A DNA stretch of 30,912 nucleotides from Bacillota bacterium (GTDB taxonomy: Bacteria; Bacillota; Clostridia; Lachnospirales; Lachnospiraceae). This document shows, piece after piece, positions 9,101 through 16,375 of the stretch (the first letter of the stretch is position 1; every line of letters begins with the position of its first letter). The stretch is from NCBI GenBank assembly GCA_023415475.1, contig JAEZKL010000081.1, positions 1 through 30,912 on the forward strand, written 5' to 3'. Made by a program: the position numbers and the translations under genes. The notes beneath the pieces were generated by a model, which made no database searches, had not been told where the DNA came from, and worked only from the letters and a program-made list of their open reading frames with translations.

Positions 9101-10005
9101 AGGAGGCTTCCTTTGTATGGAAGTATGAGAACATGTCGATCTCCGTTCTTGCGAAGAAGGATATATTGCTGGAGGAAGTCACGAAGCAGCTCTTCTTACA
9201 GAAGGATCTGCAGGAATTAGATGCGATAGATCCGGATAAAACCTATCATCTTGAGTTAAAGGAAGAAATTAAATCCAGGTTTAATTGTGTATATTCCTAC
9301 CGGAAAGATGCTGAATTAAAGGTGAAGATGACGGTATCGGAATTAAAGAAGCTTGGACAATTCCAGGATGAAGAGCAAAGTGTCAACTTATATGGCTCTA
9401 AGCCGACAAGAGAGCTACTGAGTGTATCGGAGCCGGAAATCGATGCTACGGTACCAGCATTTCTTCGTCAGCAGGAGGCAGCGATTTCCGGAACAGATCG
9501 AGGCACTCTATACCACAAGGTATTGGAACTGATTAATCTGCAGCGAGTACATTGCAGGGAAGATCTAATCAAGGAATTGAAGCTTCTAACTCATGCAAAT
9601 AGGCTAAACAGTAAGGATGTAGAAAAGTTAAAACAAGATTATATTTTGAGCTTTATTTCAAGCAACATAGCAAATCGAATGAGAGAAGCAGAGAAAAAGA
9701 ACATGCTTTACAAGGAAAAGCAGTTTGTTATGGGTATCAAGGCATCTGAGGTGCTTGAGGCTATCGATAGCGAGGAGCTCATCTTAATCCAGGGCATTAT
9801 TGACGTCTTTTTTGAGGAGAATGGGGAACTGGTACTTCTTGATTATAAATCGGATATCGTTTCGGATGAGATGCAGCTGGTTCATCGATACAAGGTACAG
9901 CTAAAATACTATAAGAGAGCCTTGGAGCAGATGTTAAATAAGAAAGTGAAAGAAATGACAATCTATTCGCTCCCTCTTGGCAAGGAAATTCGAATAGATG
10001 AATAG
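6157..10005 (+). CDS. addA: ATP-dependent helicase/nuclease subunit A
   Basis: AddA is the 3'-5' motor and one of the two nucleases of AddAB. The 1282-residue product carries the UvrD/Rep helicase motifs in order: Walker A AAAGSGKTAVL (residues 22-32), VTFTNAAAAEMRERI, QITTIHSFC, Walker B ILIDEYQDSN (Asp400-Glu401), VGDVKQSIYKFR, LDRNFRSR, MSIHKSKGLEFPIVVV and LRVLYVAMTRAKEKL (about 920-935). A C-terminal RecB-type nuclease follows with RGTLYHKVLE, IQGIIDVFF, LLDYKSD (Asp1229, Lys1231) and a YKVQLKYYKRAL helix. Helicase and nuclease residues are intact. An acidic low-complexity stretch at about residues 534-585, between the Rep core motifs, makes it slightly longer than usual. The ATG at 6157 follows AAGGGGAGAGAAGA. 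Confidence 0.97.
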   Translation: MGWTKAQQKVIDTRNKNLLVSAAAGSGKTAVLVERIISMISEGEKPIDIDHLLVVTFTNAAAAEMRERIGKAIDKKLQESPDNRHLQRQISLLQSAQITTIHSFCLNVIRNYFHRIDLDPSFKIAEESEITLLKSDVISDILERWYEEGREEFHDFVESYSYSKSDLPIENLILQLFNFSMSDPWPKAWIARMRRRFEISSLQELNETSWMYEILDYVKEVLGDLLKKNSQAIDICNEAGGPTVYEAALLSDRSILESLKQAKTYEEYAKLFPGITYDRLSNKKEEGVQPWKKDRVKELREEVKKGIKDLTGQYFFQSPEEMLADHQAVGRVMQVLFDLTIEFMEEFAKKKEEKNLIDFNDLEHFALKILVEEKTDDSGGWTPTQAALELSELFEEILIDEYQDSNMVQETILRSISREDLGRPNRFMVGDVKQSIYKFRLAMPEIFMEKYVSYSCEELSTEGNTNYYQRIDLDRNFRSRDTVLQYVNMIFEQIMQDCIGGITYDEAAALKYGELYEELLPEDIRSRIATEVDLLLVTDEDNEEGKQEDMSFGGKDAFKGTEKEEDKDIASSDLGGDNEEEAVYTKKELEARAIANKIRELTKPDSGMLVFDQKAKKHRPAELRDIVILLRSMTGWSEVFVNTLMQEGIPAYADTGTGYFQTLEIMTILNMLRIIDNPRQDIPLVGVLYSPMVGLTSTELALIRASDRNVSMYSGLLAFATAQSSEDQQSIEKDKNSDNLMAELRLKVVNFLQELEYYRSLVNHKPIHEVIQMVLDKTGYYYYASAMPGGEQRKANIDMLLAQAVRFEKGSYSGLFHFVRYIEKLHKYEVDYGEAATSGEQDNTVRIMSIHKSKGLEFPIVVVAGMSKQFNTQDLRSSIVLHSELGVGPEFIDSKNRTKVPTLLKKAIQKKVQVENLGEELRVLYVAMTRAKEKLILTGYLKSKEYIRGKEFSFYELLSAKSYLDFVLPAMVNRMGGAPDLEEASFVWKYENMSISVLAKKDILLEEVTKQLFLQKDLQELDAIDPDKTYHLELKEEIKSRFNCVYSYRKDAELKVKMTVSELKKLGQFQDEEQSVNLYGSKPTRELLSVSEPEIDATVPAFLRQQEAAISGTDRGTLYHKVLELINLQRVHCREDLIKELKLLTHANRLNSKDVEKLKQDYILSFISSNIANRMREAEKKNMLYKEKQFVMGIKASEVLEAIDSEELILIQGIIDVFFEENGELVLLDYKSDIVSDEMQLVHRYKVQLKYYKRALEQMLNKKVKEMTIYSLPLGKEIRIDE

Positions 10006-10022
10006 AAGTTGGTTACACTCTA
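9992..10022 (+). promoter_or_regulatory. Candidate forespore (sigma-G-like) promoter for the SASP gene
   Basis: GAATAG (9992-9997), 18 bases, then CACTCTA (10016-10022), against the sigma-G pattern of roughly GNATR, 17-18 bases and CATNNTA. The -35 fits well; the -10 has C where T is expected at its third base. The element overlaps the last codons of addA and lies about 35 bases before the SASP start. The assignment depends on the SASP identity and is tentative. Confidence 0.3.
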
Positions 10023-10057
10023 GTCAGTAAATTATTATGACAGAAAGGGTGACTAAT

Positions 10058-10258
10058 ATGAGTAAGAAAAAGGAAGAGATAGATTTAAATAATATTAAGC
10101 CGGAGGAAAAGCTAAAGTATGAAATTGCCGAAGAGCTGGGTTATCTGGATAAGGTAGTGGCAACCGGTTGGAAGTCTCTGACAGCAAAGGAGTCAGGAAG
10201 AATTGGCGGACTTATTACAAAACGTAAGAATGAGTTGAAAAGTGAACAGAATAAGTAA
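10058..10258 (+). CDS. Small acid-soluble spore protein, alpha/beta type
   Basis: Alpha/beta-type SASPs coat and protect DNA in the dormant spore core and are degraded by the protease GPR at germination. The 66-residue product has the family layout: a short lysine- and acid-rich N-terminus, the GPR-cleavage-like segment LKYEIAEELGY, and the C-terminal DNA-binding segment ESGRIGGLITKRKNE (compare the usual GxxGGxxTKR). It diverges from the major SASPs in the middle (DKVVATGWKSLTAK) and looks like the minor clostridial subtype. I chose the ATG at 10058 because AAAGGGTG ends six bases upstream; the in-frame ATG at 10037 has no ribosome site. It sits 52 bp after addA and 39 bp before a HAD gene, with no terminator visible on either side. 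Confidence 0.82.
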   Translation: MSKKKEEIDLNNIKPEEKLKYEIAEELGYLDKVVATGWKSLTAKESGRIGGLITKRKNELKSEQNK

Positions 10259-10297
10259 TTAGTAAATGAGTAACGAAGAGGATAGAGAGGATAGCGG

Positions 10298-11020
10298 ATG
10301 AATAAACCAAAGATGATTATGTTTGATTATGGACAGACGTTGATTTCAGAAGGAGTCTTTAACGGAGAGGCAGGAACAAAGGCTGTATTAAAGCATGCAA
10401 TCAGGAATCCTCATCAAATATCTGCGAGGGATTTGCAGGAATTTGCAAAAACACTAAACAGAGAGATCGGAAGATATGATCCGGATGTAAGAAAGGCGAC
10501 GCATATTGAAGTTCATAATCACATATTTCAAAAATATCTATATGAGTATTATGATATCGAGATTGGTTTGTCACCTGAGGAGATGGAGAAGGTATTCTGG
10601 GATAATGCTGCTGAGGGGACGCTGACGAAGAATATTGAGAGGCTTCTACTGTATCTAAAGGAGCAAAAGATCAGAACCGCTGTTATCAGCAATATATCCT
10701 TTAGCGGAAAAGCATTGGAGGAAAGGATTAATACATTGCTTCCGGAGAATGAATTTGAATTCATTCTAGCTACCAGCGAATATGTATTCCGAAAACCCCA
10801 TAACCGAATCTTTGAGCTGGCATTAAGAAAAGCAAAGCTTAAACCGAATGAGGTCTGGTATTGCGGTGACAATGCTTATTACGATGTGGAAGGTGCCCTG
10901 AATATGGGAATTTTTCCGGTATGGTATAGAGGAGCACTTCAGGAGCATAATAAGCAAGTCCCTGGAGAGGGTTGCCTTACAATTAGCGATTGGGAAGAAT
11001 TAATGGATTATATTAATTAG
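10298..11020 (+). CDS. HAD superfamily hydrolase, subfamily IA, noncanonical motif I
   Basis: A 240-residue HAD-fold protein of the haloacid dehalogenase-like phosphohydrolase type. Motif I is MFDYGQTL: the nucleophile Asp10 and Thr14 are present, but the second Asp (the usual general acid/base) is Gly12. Motif II is VISNISFSG, motif III is RKPHNRIF (Lys166), and motif IV is YCGDNAYYDVEGA (Asp191, Asp196), so Mg2+ binding should be kept. An alpha-helical C1 cap lies between motifs I and II. The loss of the acid/base Asp means phosphatase activity should not be assumed; the substrate is unknown. It starts after AGAGGATAGCGG, 39 bp past the SASP gene, and may be co-transcribed with it. Confidence 0.85.
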   Translation: MNKPKMIMFDYGQTLISEGVFNGEAGTKAVLKHAIRNPHQISARDLQEFAKTLNREIGRYDPDVRKATHIEVHNHIFQKYLYEYYDIEIGLSPEEMEKVFWDNAAEGTLTKNIERLLLYLKEQKIRTAVISNISFSGKALEERINTLLPENEFEFILATSEYVFRKPHNRIFELALRKAKLKPNEVWYCGDNAYYDVEGALNMGIFPVWYRGALQEHNKQVPGEGCLTISDWEELMDYIN

Positions 11021-11036
11021 GTATAAATGATTAATA

Positions 11037-11089
11037 AGGCTGCTATAATTGGAATACTCCTTGGCAGAAGTATCCGATTATAACAGCCT
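11037..11089. terminator. Bidirectional hairpin between the convergent HAD and ROK genes
   Basis: AGGCTG/CAGCCT, then TATAAT/ATTATA after one mismatch, then an inner GGAATACT/AGTATCC arm form a long stem centred near 11063. It lies between two genes that converge and probably ends both transcripts. T-tracts on both sides are short, so efficiency is uncertain. Confidence 0.6.
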
Positions 11090-11142
11090 ATTACTTAGCA
11101 CTTTACTAATTTATTAAAACCTCATTACAACGCATTGGTACC

Positions 11143-12303
11143 TTAGCTTCTGAGATCAATATGATTCAACTTAAGGTTGTCCACTCCGAGGAAGCCCTTG
11201 ATTGCTACGCAAATTCCGCCGAGAAGGATTGAGGTGTCTTGAAGGATGCTGGGTACAATACGGATATAACTGTTCATCCGGCTCGTTAAAGCGCCTTCAA
11301 TCTTCTCTGTAATGTGAGGGAAGAATATGGTAAAGGAGCTATTGATAATCACGATATCCGGGTTATAAGCATTTAGAATATTATTTATACCGATGGACAT
11401 ATATTTTACGAAATCATCCATAATCTTATTGGCATCCGGATCTCCTGCTTCGTAGGCTACTCTAAATTGCTCGAAATTTGCCTCTTCGATGTTCTTCATC
11501 TTGGAATATTCGCGTAGTAGATTGCGCTCGGAGGCATATTGCTCAAAGCACCCCTTATTGCCACAGGGACATTGCCTGCCATCGATTTCAATGACAGTAT
11601 GCCCGAATTCACCGGCTCTTCCGTTATATCCGGTGTAAAGCTGATGATTTACTATGATTCCAAGACCGATACCGGAATGAACACTGATATTAGCAATATT
11701 GGCATAATCATATTGGAAGGTCTTCTCACCGATAACGGAGAGATTAGCTTCATTTTCCAGATATACCGGCGTGTTGAAATGACTCTCAAGACCCTCTGCG
11801 ATATTAATTCCTGATAGGTTATAATATGGAGCAAAGGATACCTGGTTATTGGCAATGACGCCATGAATACCAAGCGTGATACCTACCAGATCATAAGGAG
11901 TATCCTTTGGAAGCTTCATTGACTCGATTAATTCTATTAAAACATTGACGATACTAGATGAATTCTTCGGTGTCTTGATCTGCTTTAAGCTGCAGTCCTC
12001 CCCGATTAAGTCAGATACCAATGCAGATATGGTATCTACTCCGATATCGATACAGATTACAAAGCCCGCTTTCTTATGAAGACTAAGCAGGATCGGTTTT
12101 CTTCCTAAACTGGTATCATCACTGCCGATTTCTATAACAAGCTTTTTATTGATCAGCTCTTGTACAATTGCGGATATGGTTGCCTTCGTCAAGCCTAAAT
12201 GCTTAGCGATTGCAGCTCTTGAGATTGCTGTATTATTAATAATCGTCTCTAAAACAAGATTCGTGTTAATGTCTCGTATGAGTTCTTTACTGCCTGTTAC
12301 CAT
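11143..12303 (-). CDS. xylR: ROK family transcriptional regulator, XylR type
   Basis: ROK repressors join an N-terminal winged helix-turn-helix to a sugar-kinase-like domain. In this 386-residue product the HTH is SRAAIAKHLGLTKATISAIV, followed by the wing with SLGRKP. The ROK domain has an N-terminal phosphate-loop-like segment (CIDIGVDTISALVSD), HSGIGLGIIV, GRAGEFGHTVI and the zinc site CPCGNKGCFEQYAS. It is transcribed divergently from xylB, the usual arrangement for XylR, so it probably represses xylose genes and responds to xylose or a xylose derivative. I chose the ATG at 12303 because GAAGGGTG ends six bases upstream; the GTG at 12312 overlaps that ribosome site. The xyl assignment rests on the neighbour. 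A ROK regulator for another sugar remains possible. Confidence 0.85.
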   Translation of the reverse strand: MVTGSKELIRDINTNLVLETIINNTAISRAAIAKHLGLTKATISAIVQELINKKLVIEIGSDDTSLGRKPILLSLHKKAGFVICIDIGVDTISALVSDLIGEDCSLKQIKTPKNSSSIVNVLIELIESMKLPKDTPYDLVGITLGIHGVIANNQVSFAPYYNLSGINIAEGLESHFNTPVYLENEANLSVIGEKTFQYDYANIANISVHSGIGLGIIVNHQLYTGYNGRAGEFGHTVIEIDGRQCPCGNKGCFEQYASERNLLREYSKMKNIEEANFEQFRVAYEAGDPDANKIMDDFVKYMSIGINNILNAYNPDIVIINSSFTIFFPHITEKIEGALTSRMNSYIRIVPSILQDTSILLGGICVAIKGFLGVDNLKLNHIDLRS

Positions 12304-12384
12304 TACAGTCACCCTTCGTATAAAATTATAATTATAATGTTAACATATATTCTTTTTTTTGGAAAGAGAAATTATCAGATTTGT

Positions 12385-12409
12385 TTAGTTGTTTAACATT
12401 AAATTCTAA
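12385..12409. promoter_or_regulatory. Candidate XylR operator
   Basis: A 25-bp site begins with TTAG and ends with CTAA, the span and outer bases of the known Bacillus xyl operator. The left arm TTAGTTGTTT is close to the classical TTAGTTTGTT; the right arm is weaker, with 6 of 10 positions symmetric. It lies between xylR and the xylB promoter. A further half-site, TTAGTTTATT, occurs at 12515-12524. Confidence 0.35.
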
Positions 12410-12474
12410 TAAGTTGTATTCCTTCATGTTGGCGGAAACTTTATCCTCTCGTTATGGTACTTTGCAGATCATAC

Positions 12475-12503
12475 TTGACATCGCTAATACAAGTTGATAT
12501 AGT
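12475..12503 (+). promoter_or_regulatory. Sigma-A promoter of xylB
   Basis: TTGACA (12475-12480), exactly 17 bases, then TATAGT (12498-12503). This is a near-consensus promoter and leaves a leader of about 60 bases before the xylB start. Confidence 0.75.
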
Positions 12504-12570
12504 TATTTCAGACATTAGTTTATTCATCAAATCAATTGGTATAAATCTTAATATAAAAGGAGATAATGCT

Positions 12571-14040
12571 ATGTTATACGTAGGTGTAGATTTAGGAACC
12601 TCTTCTGTAAAGCTCCTTCTCATGGATGAGGCAGGAGACATTAAGAGTATCGTAACAAGAGAATATCCACTGTATTTCCCGAAGCCCGGCTGGTCTGAGC
12701 AGAACCCGGAGGACTGGTACACCGCTCTGGTAGATGGTATAAAGGAACTTACAAAGGACCAGGACAAAGCTCAGATTGATGGCATCAGCTTTAGCGGACA
12801 GATGCACGGAATGGTTATCCTGGATGAGAACGATAAGGTAATCCGTCCGGCTATTCTGTGGAATGACGGACGTACACAGGCAGAATGTGACTACCTGAAT
12901 AAGGAGATCGGAAGAGAGAAGATCTCCGGTTACACAGCGAATATGGCATTGACAGGCTTTACCGCCCCCAAGTTATTGTGGGTAAGAAAGCATGAGCCTG
13001 AGAATTTTGCTAAGATCAAAAAGGTTATGCTGCCGAAGGATTACATCGCTTATATGCTTTCCGGTATTCATTGTACCGATGTATCCGATGCTTCCGGTAT
13101 GCTGCTGTTTGATGTTAAGAATAAGAGTTTGTCTAAGGAAATGCTTGATCTCTGTGGCTTAAAGGAAGAGCAGATGGCTAAAATTCATGAGTCCTATCAG
13201 GTGGTAGGAACCATGACAGAAAAAGCTGCGAAGGAGCTGGGGCTTTCCACGAACGTAAAAGTGATTGCAGGTGGCGGCGATCAGGCAGTTGCAGCAGTAG
13301 GAACCGGTACCGTAGGCGCAGGAAAATGTAATGTATCCTTAGGAACCTCCGGTGTTGTATTTATCTCAACGAAAGAATTTGCAGTCGATGATAATAATTC
13401 GCTTCATGCCTTTGCTCATGCAGACGGTAAATATCATTTCATGGGAGTTATGCTTTCAGCAGCAGCTTCTAATAAGTGGTGGATGGATGAGATCATCGGA
13501 ACAAAGGAATATGGTAAGGAGCAGCAGGCGATTACGAAGCTTGGTGAGAACAATGTATACTTCCTGCCATATCTGATGGGTGAGAGAACTCCTCACAATA
13601 ATCCCAATGCAAGAGGTACCTTTATCGGTATGACCATGGATACCACCCGCGCTGATATGACACAGGCTGTCCTTGAGGGTGTTGCATTTGCACTCCGTGA
13701 TTCCTTTGAGATCGTAAAATCTCTGGGTGTTGATATTCAGCGTATTCGTATCAACGGCGGCGGTGCTAAGAGCCCGTTATGGTGTAAGATTATCGCAGAT
13801 GTACTCAATGTTAAAGTTGATAAGATTAATTCAGAAGAAGGTCCCGCCTTTGGCGCAGCGATTCTTGCAGCTGTGGGCTGTGGTAAGTATGCTGATGTTG
13901 AGGAAGCTACAAGCAAGCTGATCAAGGTCATCGATACTACGGAACAGGATCCGAAGGAAGTTGAGCTTTACAATAAGAAGTATGAGGTATTCAAGGAGTT
14001 ATATCCTACACTGAAGAACATCTATGATAAGATGGCTTAA
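12571..14040 (+). CDS. xylB: Xylulokinase
   Basis: XylB phosphorylates D-xylulose to xylulose 5-phosphate, feeding the pentose phosphate pathway. The 489-residue FGGY-family product has the ATP-binding N-terminus MLYVGVDLGTSSVKLLL, the substrate segments GWSEQNPEDWY, SFSGQMHGMV and RPAILWNDGRT, the catalytic Asp237 in GGGDQAVAAVG, then LMGERTPHNN and the second ATP-binding segment INGGGAKSPLWCKIIADV. SGQMHG with ILWNDGRT is characteristic of xylulokinases rather than glycerol or gluconate kinases. The ATG at 12571 follows AAAAGGAGATAATGCT; an in-frame extension back to 12454 would cross the promoter and has no family match. xylA is not in the window. It is followed by a strong terminator, so it is transcribed alone. 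Confidence 0.95.
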   Translation: MLYVGVDLGTSSVKLLLMDEAGDIKSIVTREYPLYFPKPGWSEQNPEDWYTALVDGIKELTKDQDKAQIDGISFSGQMHGMVILDENDKVIRPAILWNDGRTQAECDYLNKEIGREKISGYTANMALTGFTAPKLLWVRKHEPENFAKIKKVMLPKDYIAYMLSGIHCTDVSDASGMLLFDVKNKSLSKEMLDLCGLKEEQMAKIHESYQVVGTMTEKAAKELGLSTNVKVIAGGGDQAVAAVGTGTVGAGKCNVSLGTSGVVFISTKEFAVDDNNSLHAFAHADGKYHFMGVMLSAAASNKWWMDEIIGTKEYGKEQQAITKLGENNVYFLPYLMGERTPHNNPNARGTFIGMTMDTTRADMTQAVLEGVAFALRDSFEIVKSLGVDIQRIRINGGGAKSPLWCKIIADVLNVKVDKINSEEGPAFGAAILAAVGCGKYADVEEATSKLIKVIDTTEQDPKEVELYNKKYEVFKELYPTLKNIYDKMA

Positions 14041-14075
14041 GTTACAGTTGCAATTGTATAGAAAATGAGATAATG

Positions 14076-14124
14076 AGCTGTTATGGACTTCTCCGGTTAT
14101 AGGGAGATCTGTAACAGCTTTTTA
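14076..14124 (+). terminator. Intrinsic terminator of xylB
   Basis: AGCTGTTA (14076-14083) pairs with TAACAGCT (14112-14119), with a further inner CTTCTCC/GGGAGA pairing, followed directly by TTTTT. It starts 36 bases after the xylB stop. The rest of the 377-bp gap up to 14417 holds the methyltransferase promoter at 14192-14220 and otherwise no feature I can support. Confidence 0.85.
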
Positions 14125-14191
14125 TGATTTGCGTCTTCCGGTTTGGTTTCGGTCCGGATATGGGAGATTGTCATGTAAAATTACAAAGACA

Positions 14192-14220
14192 TTGATTAGA
14201 ATTATTTGATATGGTAAAAT
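14192..14220 (+). promoter_or_regulatory. Extended -10 promoter upstream of the methyltransferase gene
   Basis: TTGATT (14192-14197), a 17-base spacer and TAAAAT (14215-14220), with TG one base upstream of the -10 (TATGGTAAAAT). The leader would be about 190 bases long, and I see no recognised riboswitch in it. An identical 11-base -10 region occurs before the GGDEF gene. Confidence 0.6.
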
Positions 14221-14417
14221 TACTTATCAGTATGAATATTGGATTGAAATACATATTTCTAAAGGAAGAATTACCGGATTACTTCTTGGAGCAAACTTCC
14301 TATTCTCTTATTTATAGCTAGAAACAATAAGAATTTTTTAAATTAGAAGTGGCAGCAGGGCTTAGTAAAAGATTATCAGCTTGCTGCCTATTCATGATTA
14401 GAAAGGAGCTGCAAACG

Positions 14418-15185
14418 ATGCAGCCTTACAGTAGCTTTGCAGCAGTCTATGACCTTTTTATGGATAATGTGCCGTATGAGGAATGGGCTGATTATGTACA
14501 ACGTTTATTAAAAAAGAATGATGTTGAAAAGGGCTTACTCCTTGAACTGGGTTGTGGTACCGGGAGTATGACTCGTCGAATGGCGGACCGTGGCTTTGAT
14601 ATGATTGGAATTGATTATTCTGAAGAGATGCTTGCCATCGCCAGAGAGAACAGTTCTGATGACTATAATATATTATATTTATGTCAGGATATGAGAGAGT
14701 TCGAGCTATATGGAACCGTGGCAGCTGTGGTCAGTGTCTGTGACAGCATGAATTATATCCTGTCAGAGGAGGAGCTGCTCAAGGTATTTAAGTTAGTTAA
14801 TAACTATCTGGATCCGGGTGGTCTGTTTATCTTTGATTTGGATACCAGGTATGCATATGAAGAGGTTCTTGGAGACAATACTATAGCCGAGAACCGTGAA
14901 GAGGGTAGCTTTATCTGGGAGAATACTTATTATGAAGAAGAGATGTTAAATGAGGTGAATTTGACTCTGTTTATCCCCGAAGAAGAGGAACTATACCGCA
15001 AGTATGAAGAGACCCATTACCGTAAAGCTTATTCTATGGATACGATTACACGGTTAATCGAGGAAGCCGGTATGGAGCTGGTGGCTATCTATGACATGCT
15101 AACCGAAAAGAAACCGACTAAGGATTGCGAGAGAGTTTATATCATTGCCAGAGAGAAACGGCAGGAGAACAAGATGTATCTATAA
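14418..15185 (+). CDS. Class I SAM-dependent methyltransferase
   Basis: A 255-residue protein with a Rossmann-fold methyltransferase core. Motif I is LLLELGCGTGSMTRRM (about 40-55), the acidic residue of motif II is in MIGIDYSEEML, a motif III-like CQDMREF follows, and post-motif segments VSVCDSMNYI and GGLFIFDLDT come next. The N-terminus (YSSFAAVYDLFM) and the inserted beta region (ENTYYEEEMLNEVNLTLF) resemble the YqeM-like and small-molecule methyltransferases of Firmicutes. The substrate cannot be read from the sequence. I chose the ATG at 14418 because GAAAGGAG ends eight bases upstream; upstream in-frame codons from 14349 are not family-like. hslO starts 65 bp downstream with no terminator between, so the two may be co-transcribed. 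Confidence 0.85.
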   Translation: MQPYSSFAAVYDLFMDNVPYEEWADYVQRLLKKNDVEKGLLLELGCGTGSMTRRMADRGFDMIGIDYSEEMLAIARENSSDDYNILYLCQDMREFELYGTVAAVVSVCDSMNYILSEEELLKVFKLVNNYLDPGGLFIFDLDTRYAYEEVLGDNTIAENREEGSFIWENTYYEEEMLNEVNLTLFIPEEEELYRKYEETHYRKAYSMDTITRLIEEAGMELVAIYDMLTEKKPTKDCERVYIIAREKRQENKMYL

Positions 15186-15250
15186 TTGCATTTATATCGG
15201 AGCTTTCATCAATGAGTCGCCAAATAAGCAGGTTTTAGAAGGAGTAAATA

Positions 15251-16135
15251 ATGACAGATTATATTATACGAGCTAGTGCAGCAGAGAATCAGATTCGTGC
15301 ATTTGCTGCAACAACAAAAGAATTAGTAGAATATGCTAGAAGTATTCATGAGACAAGTCCGGTAGCGACAGCCGCCCTCGGAAGGCTTCTGACTGCCGGA
15401 GCGATGATGGGAAGCATGATGAAGGGAGAGGAGGATATTCTTACTCTTCAGATTAAGGGCAGCGGGCCCATCGGAGGAATTACCGTAACGGCCAATTCAA
15501 AGGGAACAGTGAAGGGCTATGCCTATAACCCAGAGGTTCTTCTTCATGCCAATGACAAGGGAAAGCTTGATGTAGGCGGAGCAATAGGTGCAGGCATTTT
15601 AAGTGTAATTAAAGATCTTGGATTGAAGGAGCCCTATACCGGACAGACCCATCTGGTATCCGGTGAGATTGCAGAGGATATCGCCTATTATTATGCGACC
15701 AGTGAGCAGGTGCCGTCTGTGGTAGCGCTGGGTGTGCTGATGAACAAGGATAACACCGTAAGGCAGGCAGGAGGCTTTATCATACAGCTAATGCCCTTTG
15801 CTGAGGATACTGTTATTGATCGCCTGGAGAAGAAGGTGAATGAAATTACAAGTATCACCTCACTTTTGGATCAAGAAATGTCTCCGGAGATGATTCTGGA
15901 GCACATACTTGGAGACTTCGGTCTGGAGCATATGGACAAGCTGCCGACAGCCTTTGAGTGTAACTGCACGAAGAAGAGAGTGGAAAAGGCAATTATCTCT
16001 ATCGGACAGAAGGAAATTACGGAAATGATTGAAGAAGATAAACCAATAGAGGTGAACTGTCATTTCTGCAACACCCATTACCATTTTTCGGTAGAGGAGT
16101 TAAAGGACTTATTGCTCAGAAGCAGGAAGGAATAG
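15251..16135 (+). CDS. hslO: Hsp33 redox-regulated chaperone
   Basis: Hsp33 is a cytosolic holdase. Oxidants release its zinc, form disulfides and switch it on during oxidative stress. The 294-residue product has the normal length and the family N-terminus (DYIIRASAAENQIRAFAA). The core includes RLLTAGAMMGSMMKGEEDIL, LQIKGSGPIGGI and KGYAYNP. The C-terminal zinc switch has all four cysteines: Cys237 and Cys239 (ECNCTKKR), and Cys270 and Cys273 (VNCHFCNTHYHF). The ATG at 15251 follows AGAAGGAGTAAATA. It sits behind a methyltransferase gene, and I see no functional link beyond position. The gene looks intact and active. Confidence 0.97.
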   Translation: MTDYIIRASAAENQIRAFAATTKELVEYARSIHETSPVATAALGRLLTAGAMMGSMMKGEEDILTLQIKGSGPIGGITVTANSKGTVKGYAYNPEVLLHANDKGKLDVGGAIGAGILSVIKDLGLKEPYTGQTHLVSGEIAEDIAYYYATSEQVPSVVALGVLMNKDNTVRQAGGFIIQLMPFAEDTVIDRLEKKVNEITSITSLLDQEMSPEMILEHILGDFGLEHMDKLPTAFECNCTKKRVEKAIISIGQKEITEMIEEDKPIEVNCHFCNTHYHFSVEELKDLLLRSRKE

Positions 16136-16219
16136 GGCAGGGCAGGCATCAAGCTTGCTTAATCATATATTTGGCTGTTGATCGAATTATAATATACAAA
16201 AAGAGGATAAGGAACACCA

Positions 16220-16248
16220 TTGTAAACGGATGAGAGATAGCATAAAAT
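16220..16248 (+). promoter_or_regulatory. Candidate promoter of the GH8 gene with an overlapping cre-like half-site
   Basis: TTGTAA (16220-16225), a 17-base spacer and TAAAAT (16243-16248). The -35 is the start of TTGTAAACGGATGAG (16220-16234), whose first half TGTAAACG is a perfect CcpA cre half-site; the second half does not match. CcpA repression would suit a xylan gene, but half a site is weak evidence. Confidence 0.4.
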
Positions 16249-16293
16249 ATTTCCTGTTTTATGGTATAGAAATACTCAATTCGCAGTCGGGCA

Positions 16294-16312
16294 AAGCTTG
16301 CTAAGCAAGCTT
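16294..16312. repeat. 19-bp palindrome in the GH8 leader
   Basis: AAGCTTGCT and AGCAAGCTT flank a single central A with perfect symmetry. Another copy of the half AAGCTTGCT lies at 16151-16159, on the other side of the candidate promoter. The symmetry fits a dimeric repressor site or an RNA hairpin; which of these, if either, cannot be decided here. Confidence 0.6.
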
Positions 16313-16317
16313 AAATT

Positions 16318-16339
16318 GTGTCAGAAAGCTGACACTTTT
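16318..16339 (+). terminator. Terminator-like hairpin inside the GH8 leader
   Basis: GTGTCAG (16318-16324), loop AAAG, CTGACAC (16329-16335), then TTTT. The stem is perfect and the T-run immediate, but it stands only 36 bases before the GH8 start. It could end hslO transcripts, or act as an attenuator if the promoter at 16220 is used. Confidence 0.5.
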
Positions 16340-16375
16340 ATACAATAGGGACGTACTTTAATTTGGAGGTATATT

